From: Marchantia polymorpha subsp. ruderalis
Lineage: Eukaryota > Streptophyta > Marchantiopsida > Marchantiales > Marchantiaceae
NCBI GenBank assembly: GCA_037833965.1
Contig: AP031353.1
Span: forward strand, 12,340,501 to 12,404,500
Length of the DNA: 64,000 nt
Direction: 5' to 3'
The notes beneath the pieces are model-generated. The model ran no database searches. It was not told the DNA's origin and saw only the letters and a program-made list of their open reading frames with translations. How positions within the stretch are numbered: position 1 is the stretch's first letter; each line of letters opens with the position of its first letter. Below, one piece after another: positions 48,177 to 58,044 of this stretch. The position numbers and the translations under genes are program-made.

Positions 48177-48311
48177 TTACACCTTCAGGTGCTGTTTGAA
48201 CCAGCTTATCATGTCTTCATGGGCAAATTTCACCTGCTCATGACTATTTACATTGTACCTAATTGCCCAACCATGTACCATCTCAGGAAAGATCTTGAAG
48301 GAGCTTGCCAT
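48177..48311 (-). pseudogene. Orphan last exon of a dienelactone hydrolase family gene
   Basis: After an acceptor (CTACATGGCACAG), the exon reads SSFKIFPEMVHGWAIRYNV and ends EDMISWFKQHLKV-stop. This is the C-terminus of plant dienelactone hydrolase/carboxymethylenebutenolidase-like proteins, including the catalytic-triad His of HGW. The frame is intact over 44 codons. The preceding exons are not found on either side of the 10.5-kb transposon insertion that starts about 300 bp upstream. It is either a gene broken by that insertion or a relic. Confidence 0.75.
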
Positions 48312-48622
48312 CTGTGCCATGTAGACGCAATTAAGACTCACTTTTAGTGCCTCGCCGCAAGGATACAATCACAAATAAAGACTCAAAGTGTATTGGATAC
48401 TCAACTGGAAGACTAATTGAGCAAAATAGCGAAGGATGGTTCGTTACATAATATAGATTTGACTTCCTTGTCTACAACAGGTCTCTTAGCCCTTTTGTAA
48501 CATGGAATCAAAGAGTGATATATAGTTCAACTATTGCAAGATTACCAAGATGCATATGAAATTAAAACTTGAACGTCTCATGCATGAACCGAAGCTGAAT
48601 AACTATGAAAGATGAATACATG

Positions 48623-50011
48623 TGTGGTACCCCACTTTTGGTATTTTTGAGGAATTTAAAACATTGTTGGAAAACTATACCGCGGCAGCAGTGTAAATAG
48701 CCATCGGTGCATCAAAATAGAGTGAAACTAGAGGATCTCGGAGAATTTCGAAAGATCTCATAGAATCCAGGAGTTGGGCGCAACGTCTGGGGCAGGCGCC
48801 ACCTTAAACACGGGCTCTGAAGGAGTTCCCCTTCGGCGCAAGGCGCGAAATTCGCCTTCGGCGCTAGAGAAATCCTTCAGAATCTGATCAATTTCCAAAC
48901 GCCTCGACTTGGTAAGGGTCTCGTTGAAAAGAGCTCGACGCGCTGATTCTAACGAGTCCAAGAACGCCACGAACGGATGAGGACTCCGGGAGTTATGAAG
49001 GTCGCAAGATACGCAGATTCTAGCCTACGCGTAGGCGAGGAAAGGTTGTCCTATGCGCGGACGAGGGAAGTCCGCCTACGCGTAGGCGAAATAGGGTTTA
49101 ACGTCGGCGGGATGTCCGCCGCGAATGTCGCCTACTCGTAGGCGGGGAGGAATGACACCTATGCACAGGCGGACGCGAAGGCCGCCTACGCATAAGCGCT
49201 TCGGCGTCAGCGGAAAATCCGCCTTCGGCCCTAGAAATGCGCCTTCGGGGTTGGAAATTGTACGGCGCCTTCGGTGCCAGCGCATCGCGGACGGGCGAGG
49301 ACCCAACGGAGTAGTAAAATCCATACGGACCGTACGGACGGAACGGACGAGTGCGCCTTCGGCCGATCGGGACAGAATTCGCCTACGCGCAGGCGAGCAC
49401 CTACGCACAGGCAGATGAAGTTCTGCGCCGGCGGAGATTCCGCCGGGGATTCCGCCTACGCAGAAGAGAGTTCGATTTTTGTCTCATGCGCGGACGATCG
49501 CCTTCGGCGGAGCGGGACTGGCCAAAGTAAAGTACGAACAAATGTAGCGCGCCGGCGAGAAATCCGCCTTTGGCGCTGCGCACCCATGTCCGCGGCGTAG
49601 TACGCCAAAGTTCAAATTGCCAATTCGAGCGTGTGAGTTAAGTCGGCATCGGCGGAGCGTGAAGCCGCGCGTGAGAGAGGAGGCCGTTATAGCGCGGAGC
49701 CGGCGCGGCCATCAAGTGATTCGACCTTCACGATCGAGAGCCGACCATGACCTTCAACAAGCAGACGGAGGACGCTCCATTCTTGAATTCGCGATTTCAC
49801 TTTCTAGTGCGAGCTGCGCGCGTCCACCTGCTAGCTGTTAGACACTCTAGACATCGCCGCGCGGAGAATTATTCGGTGGCTGAGAGAGAATTGAGTGCGC
49901 GAGAGTGGAAATTGAGAGAAATTAGAGTTTGCAAAGGAGGCAGAAGCGCGAGCAAGAAGCTCGAGCAGAGCAAAAAATCGAGTTGCTGCGCAAGCTAATT
50001 TCAAGAACGCA
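48623..50011 (+). other. Leader of the outer element, dense in short palindromes
   Basis: Non-coding by frame. It carries repeated GCCTACGCGTAGGC-type palindromes (about 49025, 49075, 49131, 49381), variants such as CCTATGCACAGGCG (49159), and GCCTTCGG hairpins (about 49219, 49243, 49265, 49352, 49499). The stretch just before 50012 keeps a reading frame (ELSAREWKLREIRVCKGG) shared with the nested copy, so translation may start earlier than the ATG. Confidence 0.7.
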
Positions 50012-51502
50012 ATGTCGAGGTTGAACAGGCTACGGATGATGCCACTCCGGCTTCCACAGAACGGGTTGCGGGCTTTTGAGGAACGGCTGATTGCAAGAAA
50101 ACTTGATTTCTTGCTGTGGGGGTGGAATTACGTGTGTGTAGACATGGTGCGCGAATGGCTGGACGCGGAGCGACAACCTACGCGCGGATTGCGTCCGCAC
50201 GTAGATAGGTGGACCGTCCACGATTGGGCACAGGCATTGGGGAGGTGTGCCGGCAACGACGGGTACCTCCTATTTGATAGTGAGAGCGTCAAGGTGTCGA
50301 AGCAAGACGAAGCGCAATTCGTGGAATTGTTCAAGCGGGGGAGGTCTTCCAAGAACGGGTACAAGACCCGCGACTACAAAGATCGATTCCGCAGGACTGT
50401 AGCGGCGGCTCTGCTGCAATTGTTGCAGCCGCACCGCACTTCGTACATCACGTTGTGGCAGGTGTCTTTTGTGGAGCTCACATTAGCCGGAGCTCCAGTT
50501 CACTAGGCGCGCATACTACATAGGGTGATGCGACAGCACGCATATGAGGAGAAAGGAGGAACTCTCAATCACCTCTCCCCCTTCTTGATAAACTTTTATC
50601 GACAGAGGAATTGTTTGACCGCGGCGGAGATTGCTCGTTTTCCGCCATTGTCCGTCGACCATCCCGGGAAGTACGTGCGGGATAACGAAGTCGACACCGA
50701 CGCAGAGGATTCGCCAACTTCTACTCCACCGACTCAGCGGGACGAGGGAAGAAACACACCCGCAGCAAGAGTGCCGCGGAAACGAAGGTGGAGAAAGGAA
50801 CCGGAGGAGGAGCAACATCGAGAACCCTCTGCTCCCATACGGTAGCGGCCACTGCACGAAGTGTGCAGCCGGCCGAAGCAGAAGGCGCGCAGGCTTGTGT
50901 TACCAGCCAGCAGCGCGGAAACGGCGACGATCGCCACGGAGAAGGGAAGTGCGTCCGTGGAGAAGGGTGGGAATGCGCGGACGTCCGCAGGAGCGGTGGA
51001 TCACGCTACGCCTCCGACGGACGAGAGACGGCCTTCGGGACAGGAGTTACCACGTGCGATGCGGACGAGTGTGTCGCCTACGCACAGGCGACTCCCTGTG
51101 GACAGGCGACCTCTTGCAGACGTGGACCTCTGCCTACGCGTAGGCAGAGAAAGTTCGCCTACGCACTGGCGGCCGCCTACGAGTAGGCAGGATTCACCCC
51201 CAGTACAACGTAGGAAGGGGAAGGAGCCGGCGGAAGATCCACCTTCGGGTCAAGGGCCTTCGGGGCAAGGCCCTCCGGCGTACAACGCGCCGGGATTTGC
51301 GCTTCGGCGCCAGGGCCTTCGGGCCAACGAGTCATAAGCAGGCAGCGTGCGGAAGTCGCATCTTCGGCGGGGAATCCGCCGGAAGATGCGCCTTCGGGCC
51401 AAGGTACATCGGACGGACGGCCTTCGGCTCTATCACCTTCGGCGGTAGACGCCTGCGGCGGATAATGCGACGGGAAATGCGCCTACGCGTAGGCCGGACG
51501 CA
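50012..51502 (+). pseudogene. Outer element: N-terminal half of the gag-like protein
   Basis: From ATG: LRLPQNGLRAFEERLIARKL, LLWGWNYVCVDMVREWL, LRPHVDRWTVHDWAQALGRC, LFDSESVKVSKQDEAQF and LLQLLQPHRTSYITLWQVSF. This globular domain resembles the N-terminal 'putative plant transposon protein' regions of plant retroelement proteins (recollection, not tested). A Ser/Pro/Arg-rich linker follows, containing a basic RKRRWRKE patch. Premature stops occur at about 50504, 50843 and 51335; at the first two the nested copy has sense codons. The frame stops being readable at 51502, where the nested copy is inserted. Confidence 0.75.
51498..51502. repeat. Target-site duplication of the nested element, left
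   Basis: ACGCA, repeated at 56836-56840. Joining 51502 to 56841 restores the host element's gag-like sequence (GGCCGGACGCATCCCTCGCG), matching the equivalent place in the nested copy. Confidence 0.9.
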
Positions 51503-52610
51503 TGTAATAACCCACTAAAGGCGAAAACTGCAATATAGTGGTAGAAAGGTCGAACCCACAGGGACAGAGGAACACACAGGGTACAAAGTGTCACGTTTAA
51601 CAGACTATTGAGGAGTTTGAATTCTCAGGCGACTTTCACTCCCAGAAATACGGCAAGTGTCCACTCGGAGCGCACTCGGAGGTCGCACAGTGCAGCGTAA
51701 CACACACACACACAAACACATACCTGAAACTACAGAAACACAACCCAGAGATCCGTTAGAACCTCTACTCAAGATTTCAGGGGGAAAGTCTCTCACGAGT
51801 GCACTCGGCGAAGCTACGGGTAGTGACTCCCAACTCCGGCTTTTACAACACTTCCACTAGCTTGCTGCTAGTGCAGGAAACCCAGTATGGACTACCTACT
51901 TCGGATCGAAGTCACTCATACGCGGTGAACAACACTCTCAACTCACAAAACGCGCAGAGAACACAGGTCCGCACCAAAGGACTCACTGAGAAATATTCCA
52001 GTAACACAATAACAGTCTATTGAAGAGTTTGAATTCTCAGGCACTTGTCATTCCCAGAAATACTACAGGGGTTACCCTGAAGGCACCTGCTGCAGCGTAA
52101 CCTGAATTTACAACCAAGGCTTACACGAAGTAACAAAACTTCACTTTGGCATTCAGGGGAAAAATCCCGAAGGAGTACAACCAGAAACCAACACTCGAAG
52201 GTGTAGGGGCGAAACTGTTCAAGTATCTAACTAGTCACTGGCTCTGAGCATCGGCAGTCACCCGCAGGTGGAGATCCGAACTACTCAAGTCTCTAACCAA
52301 TGTACTAGCTCTGAACATTCGGCCGAAGGCCTTCAGCTACAAAATGCGGAACGCTAAGTTGTAACTCCTCTTGCGTGGTGACAGAACTTAAAGACACAAA
52401 CACGCAGAGAAAATGGGTTCCTGATCTGCACTTCTGATGTTGGGAAAGATCCCAAGGCAAGACGCCTTGAACTACTTTATACCTTCTAAATCCTAACTAG
52501 CACTACACTGCACTACGCTACACGCCTGCACAAAACCACGCTACACTACACTCCGCGGAACCCGTGCTTCGCCTCCTGCGCGACGGACTGCCGCGCACTA
52601 ACTCCGTACC
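51503..52610 (-). other. Trailer of the nested element (promoter-like, with internal repeats)
   Basis: On the minus strand, after the coding stop, it contains AAGGTATAAAGTAG (a TATA-like motif near 52480) and two related segments each containing TTCAAACTCxTCAATAG(A/T)CTGTT (near 51605 and 52020). It ends with GGGTTCGACC...GTGGGTTATTACA. This resembles the 3' part of a plant LTR (promoter then R/U5-like), yet the element's 5' end lacks it. The outer element has the same layout at 58045-59143. Confidence 0.65.
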
Positions 52611-52998
52611 CTACCAGTCTTCCGCTCGACTGCGCAGTCCCAACCGCTGCAACGCCGCGGACACCTCCACCTCGAGGGTGGACATGGTATCCCGCGCCTT
52701 CGACAGAAAAGCGTCTAGCTTCTTCGCCACCTTCCGCCGACTCCTGCTGTCGCCTGCCAACAACCCTGCTGCGCGAAGTTCAAACTCACGCAGTGTGAGT
52801 TTCTCCTGCGCCGCCACTTCCCAGTGGGCGTAGCCCTTGAGACAGTGGGCGACACGCCTCGCCATCTCCTCCTTCGTGCGATCTGCCTCTCGCCTGCGAT
52901 CCTCTTCAATTATCACTAACTGCGATTCGGCCTCCGCACGCTGCGCTCTCAATTCACCACACTCTGACTGTAGCCTGCGGATTAAATCCTCATCCGCC
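52611..52998 (-). pseudogene. Nested element: C-terminal coiled-coil segment of the gag-like protein
   Basis: Reads EDRRREADRTKEEMARRVAH, CLKGYAHWEVAAQEKLTLRE, AAGLLAGDSRSRRKVAKKLD and ends QRLGLRSRAEDW-stop. Strongly helical and charged. It is separated from the upstream part by one TAG (about 53010) that is not present at the corresponding place in the outer copy, so it was once one frame. Confidence 0.75.
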
Positions 52999-53009
52999 TG
53001 CCGTGCGAG

Positions 53010-54740
53010 CTAACACTCTGGCAACAAACGCGTATGTCGCACGAGCTCCTCTGACAGAATCTGATTCTGAGTTTTCTCAGACATCAAATCCGTCGTGGTC
53101 TTCACCACATCCCTGGTGAGCTCTTCCAATCTCTCCTTCCTCATCCTGTCGAGGGCGTGTGATTTCCTCTCAAGGTTGTACTGCCCCCACAAACAGGCAT
53201 GCCTCTCCCTCAATTCCTTCAACTCCTGGTCCACCCTAGCTAGTAGCTTGCTAGTGTGGACTTTAGTGCGAGTCCGCCTACGCACTAATTCGATGTAAGA
53301 TCCCGGCTGAAGTGGATCGGCGTATTTATCGAATTTGCGATCCAAGTACTTCAGCAACGGTATCATCTGCTGTGAGAGCGCCGCCGCCGGCGCTCCAACA
53401 ATTTCCTCCTCCTCCTCCTCGGTATCCCCGGCTCTCGACATTGCTTCGGTGGAGCCTCCGTCGTCATCATCCGAGTTGAGGATTTCAGTCGCCATTGATT
53501 GCGTCGGCGACTGACCCGAGTGGGGCTGCACGTCGTCCACGGGTGCTGCCTGCGAAGGCACAGCTGCAGCCTCGCTGCTCTTCGCCAAAATGTCTAAGGC
53601 GGTGGGCAAATGTGGCCGTGCTACATCCCCGTCGCCCGCTTGTCGGTTTTCGACCGTATCTTCTCTGCCGCCGACGTCCGCCGCCGAAGGCGATCGAGCG
53701 GAGGGTGTCTGCGCGGGGTTTGATTGCGCATCGCGCACCGAAATTTTGTCCCGCAAACAATCAAGCCACTCCTCCGTCAGGTGCTGCTCCCTCGATCGGT
53801 CCTGCGCGAGGGCTGTGCCTGGCCTGTGCGCAGGCGCAAATGCCGGCGCCTTGTCCGCCGTAGCCGCAGCGCCGAAGGCGTCTATCGCCAAAGGCGACAT
53901 AGCCGGGGGCCGCTCGCCCGATGTCCCTTGGCCCGTAGGCCCTACCGCCGAAGGCGCATCTACCGGCGGATTACCCGCCGATGGTGCAGCCTCCGCACGC
54001 TCCCTGCTCGCATCTCCTCGGCCCGAAGGCCCTGGCGCCGAAGGCGCAAATCGCGGCGCGTTGTGCGCCGGAGGGTCTGGCCCCGAAGGCCTGTGTCCCG
54101 TAGGCGGATCTTCCGCCGGCTCCTTCCCCTTCCTACGTTGGAACGGGGGTGATTCCTGCCTGTGCACAGGCGGCACGTGTTGAGGCGACCTGTGCATAGG
54201 CGACCGCCTGTGCACAGGCGGACTGTTTCTTCCCATGCGTAGGCGTAGGTCCACGTCCGCTTGTGGCCGCCTGTCCGTCGAGGCTCGCCTGTGCGCAGGC
54301 GGAACACCTGTCCGCAACGCACGTGGTAACTCCGGAGGCCCTTGGCCCGTAGGCGGCCTCTCGTCCGTCGAGGCTGCAGCGTGGTCCGTTGCTCCTGCAG
54401 ACGTCCGCGCTCCCTCGTTCTTATCTGGCGACGCACTTCCTTTCTCCGTGGCAATCGTCGCCGTGTCCGCGCTGCTGGCTGGTAACACAAGCCTGCGCGC
54501 CTTCTGCTTCGGCCGGCTGTACGATTCGTACAACGGCCGCGGTCGAATGGGAGCAGTGGGTTCTTGATGCTGCTCCTCTTCGGACTCCTCTCTCCATCGC
54601 CGCTTCCGTGGCACTCTTGCTGCAGGAGTATTTCTCCCTTCGTCCCTCCGCCTTGACGGAGTAGAAGTCGGCGACTCCTCTGCATCAGTGTCGACCTCGT
54701 TCTCCCTCACATACCTCCCGGGATGGTCGACGGACAATGG
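53010..54740 (-). pseudogene. Nested element: central part of the gag-like protein, 575 codons open
   Basis: Order: acidic/Thr linker, a basic RKRRWREE patch, a long Ala/Pro/Arg region (about residues 90-330) containing PPVHRR, SPMHRS, PPAHRR and APSA/GPSG units encoded by the palindromes, a conserved LTEEWLDCLRDKISVRDAQ block, an acidic EEEEEE run, then a coiled coil (KLLARVDQELKELRERHACL...). No enzymatic motif. The frame opens at a TTG; upstream continuity with 54818-55372 is broken by a frameshift. Confidence 0.75.
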
Positions 54741-54817
54741 CGGAAAACGAGCAAGCTACGCCGCGGTTAAACAATTTCGCTGTCTATAAAAATTGATGAG
54801 GAAAGGAGAGAGATGAT

Positions 54818-55372
54818 TTAGAGTTCCCCCTTCTCCTCAAAAGCGTGCTGTCGCATCACTCTGTGCAGGATGCTCGCCCAGTGAATTGGAGCTCCCTCGA
54901 TGATGCACTCCACAAAAGAGACCTGCCACAATGTGATGTAGCAGGCGCGGTGTGGCTGCAGTAATTGCAGCAGCGCCGTAGCCACAGTTCGGCGGAAGCG
55001 ATCCTTGTAATCGCGGGTCTTGTACCCATTCTTGGTAGACTTCTCCCGCTTGAACAGCTCCACAAATTGCGCCTCGTCCTGCTTAGACACCTTGACGCTC
55101 TCACTATCGAAGAGGAGGTGCCCTGGGATGCCGGCACATCTCCCCAATGCCTGCGCCCAATCTTGGACCGTCCACCGATCGACATGCGGCCGCAATCCGC
55201 GCGTAGGTGGTCCCTGTGGCTCTAGCCACTCGCGCACCATATCCACACAGATGTAGTTCCATCCCCATAGCAAGAAATCGAGCTTTCTTGCTATCAGGCG
55301 CTCCTCAAAAGCGCGCAGTCCGTTCTGTGGTAGTCGGAGCGGCAGCATCCGCAATCGGCCTAGTCTCGTCAT
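54818..55372 (-). pseudogene. Nested element: N-terminal domain of the gag-like protein
   Basis: From ATG at 55372 (MTRLGRLRMLPLRLPQNG) through LLWGWNYICVDMVREWLE, WTVQDWAQALGRCAGI, FDSESVKVSKQDEAQFVELF, LLQLLQPHRACYITLWQVSF and ILHRVMRQHAFEEKG. It is nearly identical to 50012-50560. It stops at 54818 after a frameshift; the outer copy reads on there. Confidence 0.8.
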
Positions 55373-56835
55373 TGCGTTCTTGGAATTCGCCTGTTCGATA
55401 ATTCCCCTTCTGCTCCGCTCGAGCTCCTTGCTTCCGCGGCAAACTCTAATCTCCCTCAATTCCAAATCACGCGCACTCACTTCTCCCTCAATCACCAAGT
55501 AATCCTCGGCGCGGCGATGTCAAGAATGCTTAGCAGCTAGCATATGGACGCGCGCAGCTCGCACTAGAGAATGGAATCGCGAATTCAAGAATGGGACGCT
55601 CTCCGTCTCCCGGTCGAAGGTCATGGTCGGCTCTTGTTCGTGAAGGACGACTCAATTGATGGCTGCGCCGGCTCTACGCTAAAACGGTCTCCGCTCTCAC
55701 GCGCGGCTTCACGCTCCGCCGACGCCGATTTAACTCTCACGCTCGAATTGGCGATTTTGAACTTCGCGAGCGTACTACGCCGCAGACATGGGTGCGCAGC
55801 GCCGAAGGCGGATTTTCCGCCTTGCGCGGTACACTCGTTCGTACCACTCCTCAGCCAATCCTCCTCAGCCTCGGCGCTTGTCCGCACGTCAGACAAAAGT
55901 TCAACTCCCGCCTGCGCGCAGGCGGACTCCTCGGTGGATTCTCCGCCGGCGCGGAACTTCACCCGCCTGTGCACAGGCGCTCGCCTGTGAGTAGGCGAAG
56001 TCCGTCCGCGTCGATGCGCTGGCGCGGAAGGCGTTGACCGCGGTCAACCGACTCCGTCCAGACTGTCCGTTCCTTGTCTCTCCGTCGGTGCGCTCCGCCG
56101 CCGCAACTTCGTCCGTCCAAGAGCGCATCCATCCGTCCCGTCCGTACAGTCCGTACGGTCCGTACGGATTTTGCTACTCCGGCGGTCCCTCGCCCGTCCG
56201 CGCTGCTGCGCTGGCGCGGAAGGCGCCGTACAATTTCTGCCTCACAAGGCGCATTTCTAGGGCCGAAGGCGGATTTCCCGCCGACGCCGGAGCGCCTGTG
56301 CACAGGCGCACGCCTGTGCGTAGGCCAACTTCGCGCCTACATCAAAACCCTATTTCGCCTGTGCGCAGGCGAACTTCCTTCGTCCGCGCATAGGACAAAA
56401 CTTCTCCGCCTGTGCACAGGCGAAAAACTGAGTATCTTACAACCTTCATAACTCCCGGAGTCCTCATCCGTTGTTGGCGTTCTTGGGCTCGTTGGAATCA
56501 GTGCGTCGAGCTCTTTCCAACGAGACCCTAACTAAGTCAAGACGTTTGGGGTTGACCTAAATATGAAGGATTTCCCTACCGCCGCGGACGTAGCGCCGAA
56601 GGCGGATTTTGCGCCTTGCGCCGTAGGGATCCTAACTGCAGAGCTCGCAGGGAGGGTGGTGCCCTTCCTTAACGCTGCACCCAACTCCTAGATTCTACGA
56701 GGTCCCTCGAGAATCTCTGCGATCTTCCGAATTCACTCTATTTTGATGCACTTAAGGCTATTTACATTGCTGCCTTGGTACAGTTTTCCAAAAATGTTTT
56801 AATTTCCTCAAAATTACCAAAAGTGGGGTACCACA
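55373..56835 (-). other. Leader of the nested element, dense in short palindromes
   Basis: Non-coding. It has GCCTGTGCACAGGC-type palindromes (about 55965, 56291, 56408), GCCTGCGCGCAGGC (about 55911), and GCGCCGAAGGCGG hairpin arms (55799, 56262, 56590). Compare the ACGCGT-centred forms in the outer copy. Also a short ACGGTCCGTACGGTCCGTACGG run near 56150. Confidence 0.7.
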
Positions 56836-56840
56836 ACGCA
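56836..56840. repeat. Target-site duplication of the nested element, right
   Basis: ACGCA, directly after the nested element's 5' TG. Partner of 51498-51502. Confidence 0.9.
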
Positions 56841-58044
56841 TCCCTCGCGCAGGACAGATTGAGGGAGCATGACCTAACGGAGGAGCGGATTGTCTGTCCG
56901 CGGGATGAAATTCGCGTGCGCGATGCACAATTGCACCCCGCGCAGACACATTCCTGTCGATCACCTTCGGCGGCGGACGTCGGCGGCGAAGGAGTGACGA
57001 TCGACGCACGACAGGCGGATGATGGGGATGTGGCACGGCCGCATTCACCCACCGCCCTGGACATTTTAGCGGGAAGCAGCGAAGCTGCAGGAGCATCATC
57101 GGCGGCAGAACCCGCAGACCACTCGTAGCCCCACTCGGGTCAGTCGCCAACGCAATCAATGGCGACCGAATCCTTCCTTCAGATGATGACGAAGTAGGAT
57201 CCACAGAATCAGTGTCGGGATCGGGAGACACCGAGGAGGAGGAGGAAGAAATCGTTGGTGCGCCGGCGGCGGCGCTCTGTGAGCAGGTAGTACCTCTGCT
57301 GAGGTACTTGGATCGCAAAATTGATAAATACGCGGATCCTCGCAAGCCTAGGTCCTACGTCGAGTTAGTGCGCAGGCGAACTCGCATTAAAATCCACACC
57401 AGCAAGCTACTAGCTCGGATGGACCGAGAACTTAAAGAGCTGCGGGAGCAGTATGACTGCTTGTGGGGACAGTACAATCTCGTGCGGAAGACGCACACCC
57501 ACTACGACAAGGTGAAGAAGGAGAGATTGGACGAGCTCACCAAGGATCTGGTGAAGACCACAGAAGCACTAATTCTGAGAAGACTTAGAATCAGGTTCTG
57601 TCAGAGGAGCTCGTGCGACAGACGCGGTTGTTGGAGGAGAGTCAGCTCGCACGACAGGCGGACGAGGATTTAATCCACAAGCTGCAGTCGGAGTGCGGAG
57701 AATTGAGAGCTTAGCGTGCGGAGGCCGAATTGCAGTTGGTAGTAATTGAAGACGATCGCAGGCAAGAGGCAGATCGCACGAAGGAAGAGATGGCGAGGCG
57801 AGTCGCCCACTGCCTCAAGGGCTACGCCCACTGGGAAGTGGCGGCGCAGGAGAAACTCACCCTACGTGAGTTAGAGCTTCGTGCAGCCGGGTTGTTGGCA
57901 GGTGACAGTCGGAGTCGGCGGCGGGTAGCGAAGAAGTTGGACTCTTTTCTATCGAAGGCGCGGGACACCATGTCCACCCTTGAGTCGGAGGTTTCCGCGG
58001 TGCTGCAGCGTTTGGGACTGCGCAGTCGAGCTGAAGACTGGTAG
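56841..58044 (+). pseudogene. Outer element: C-terminal half of the gag-like protein
   Basis: Resumes exactly where 51502 broke off: LREHDLTEERIVCPRDEIRV, acidic EEEEEE run, VPLLRYLDRKIDKYAD, LLARMDRELKELREQYDCLW, and EEMARRVAHCLKGYAHWEVA to RAEDW-stop at 58044. Stops occur near 57126 and 57718 and there is a frameshift near 57575. Predicted coiled coil, no enzymatic motif. Confidence 0.8.

Larger units (their letters stand above)
51503..56835 (-). mobile_element. Nested copy of the same element family, opposite orientation
   Basis: On the minus strand it starts TGTGGTACCCC (56835) and ends GGGTTATTACA (51503), 5333 bp, flanked by ACGCA on both sides. Leader 56835-55373, coding region 55372-52611, trailer 52610-51503. 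It matches the outer copy along its whole length and is better preserved in the coding region. The first 20 bases and the reverse complement of the last 20 agree at about 13 positions (TGT..TA.CCCACT...GG), a weak inverted terminus. No LTRs or RT domain are seen. Confidence 0.9.

Noticed and set aside
53495..54183. Long plus-strand frames (up to 197 codons) opposite the nested element's gag-like frame
   Set aside because: Shadows caused by GC-rich codons; the minus strand has the frame shared with the outer copy.
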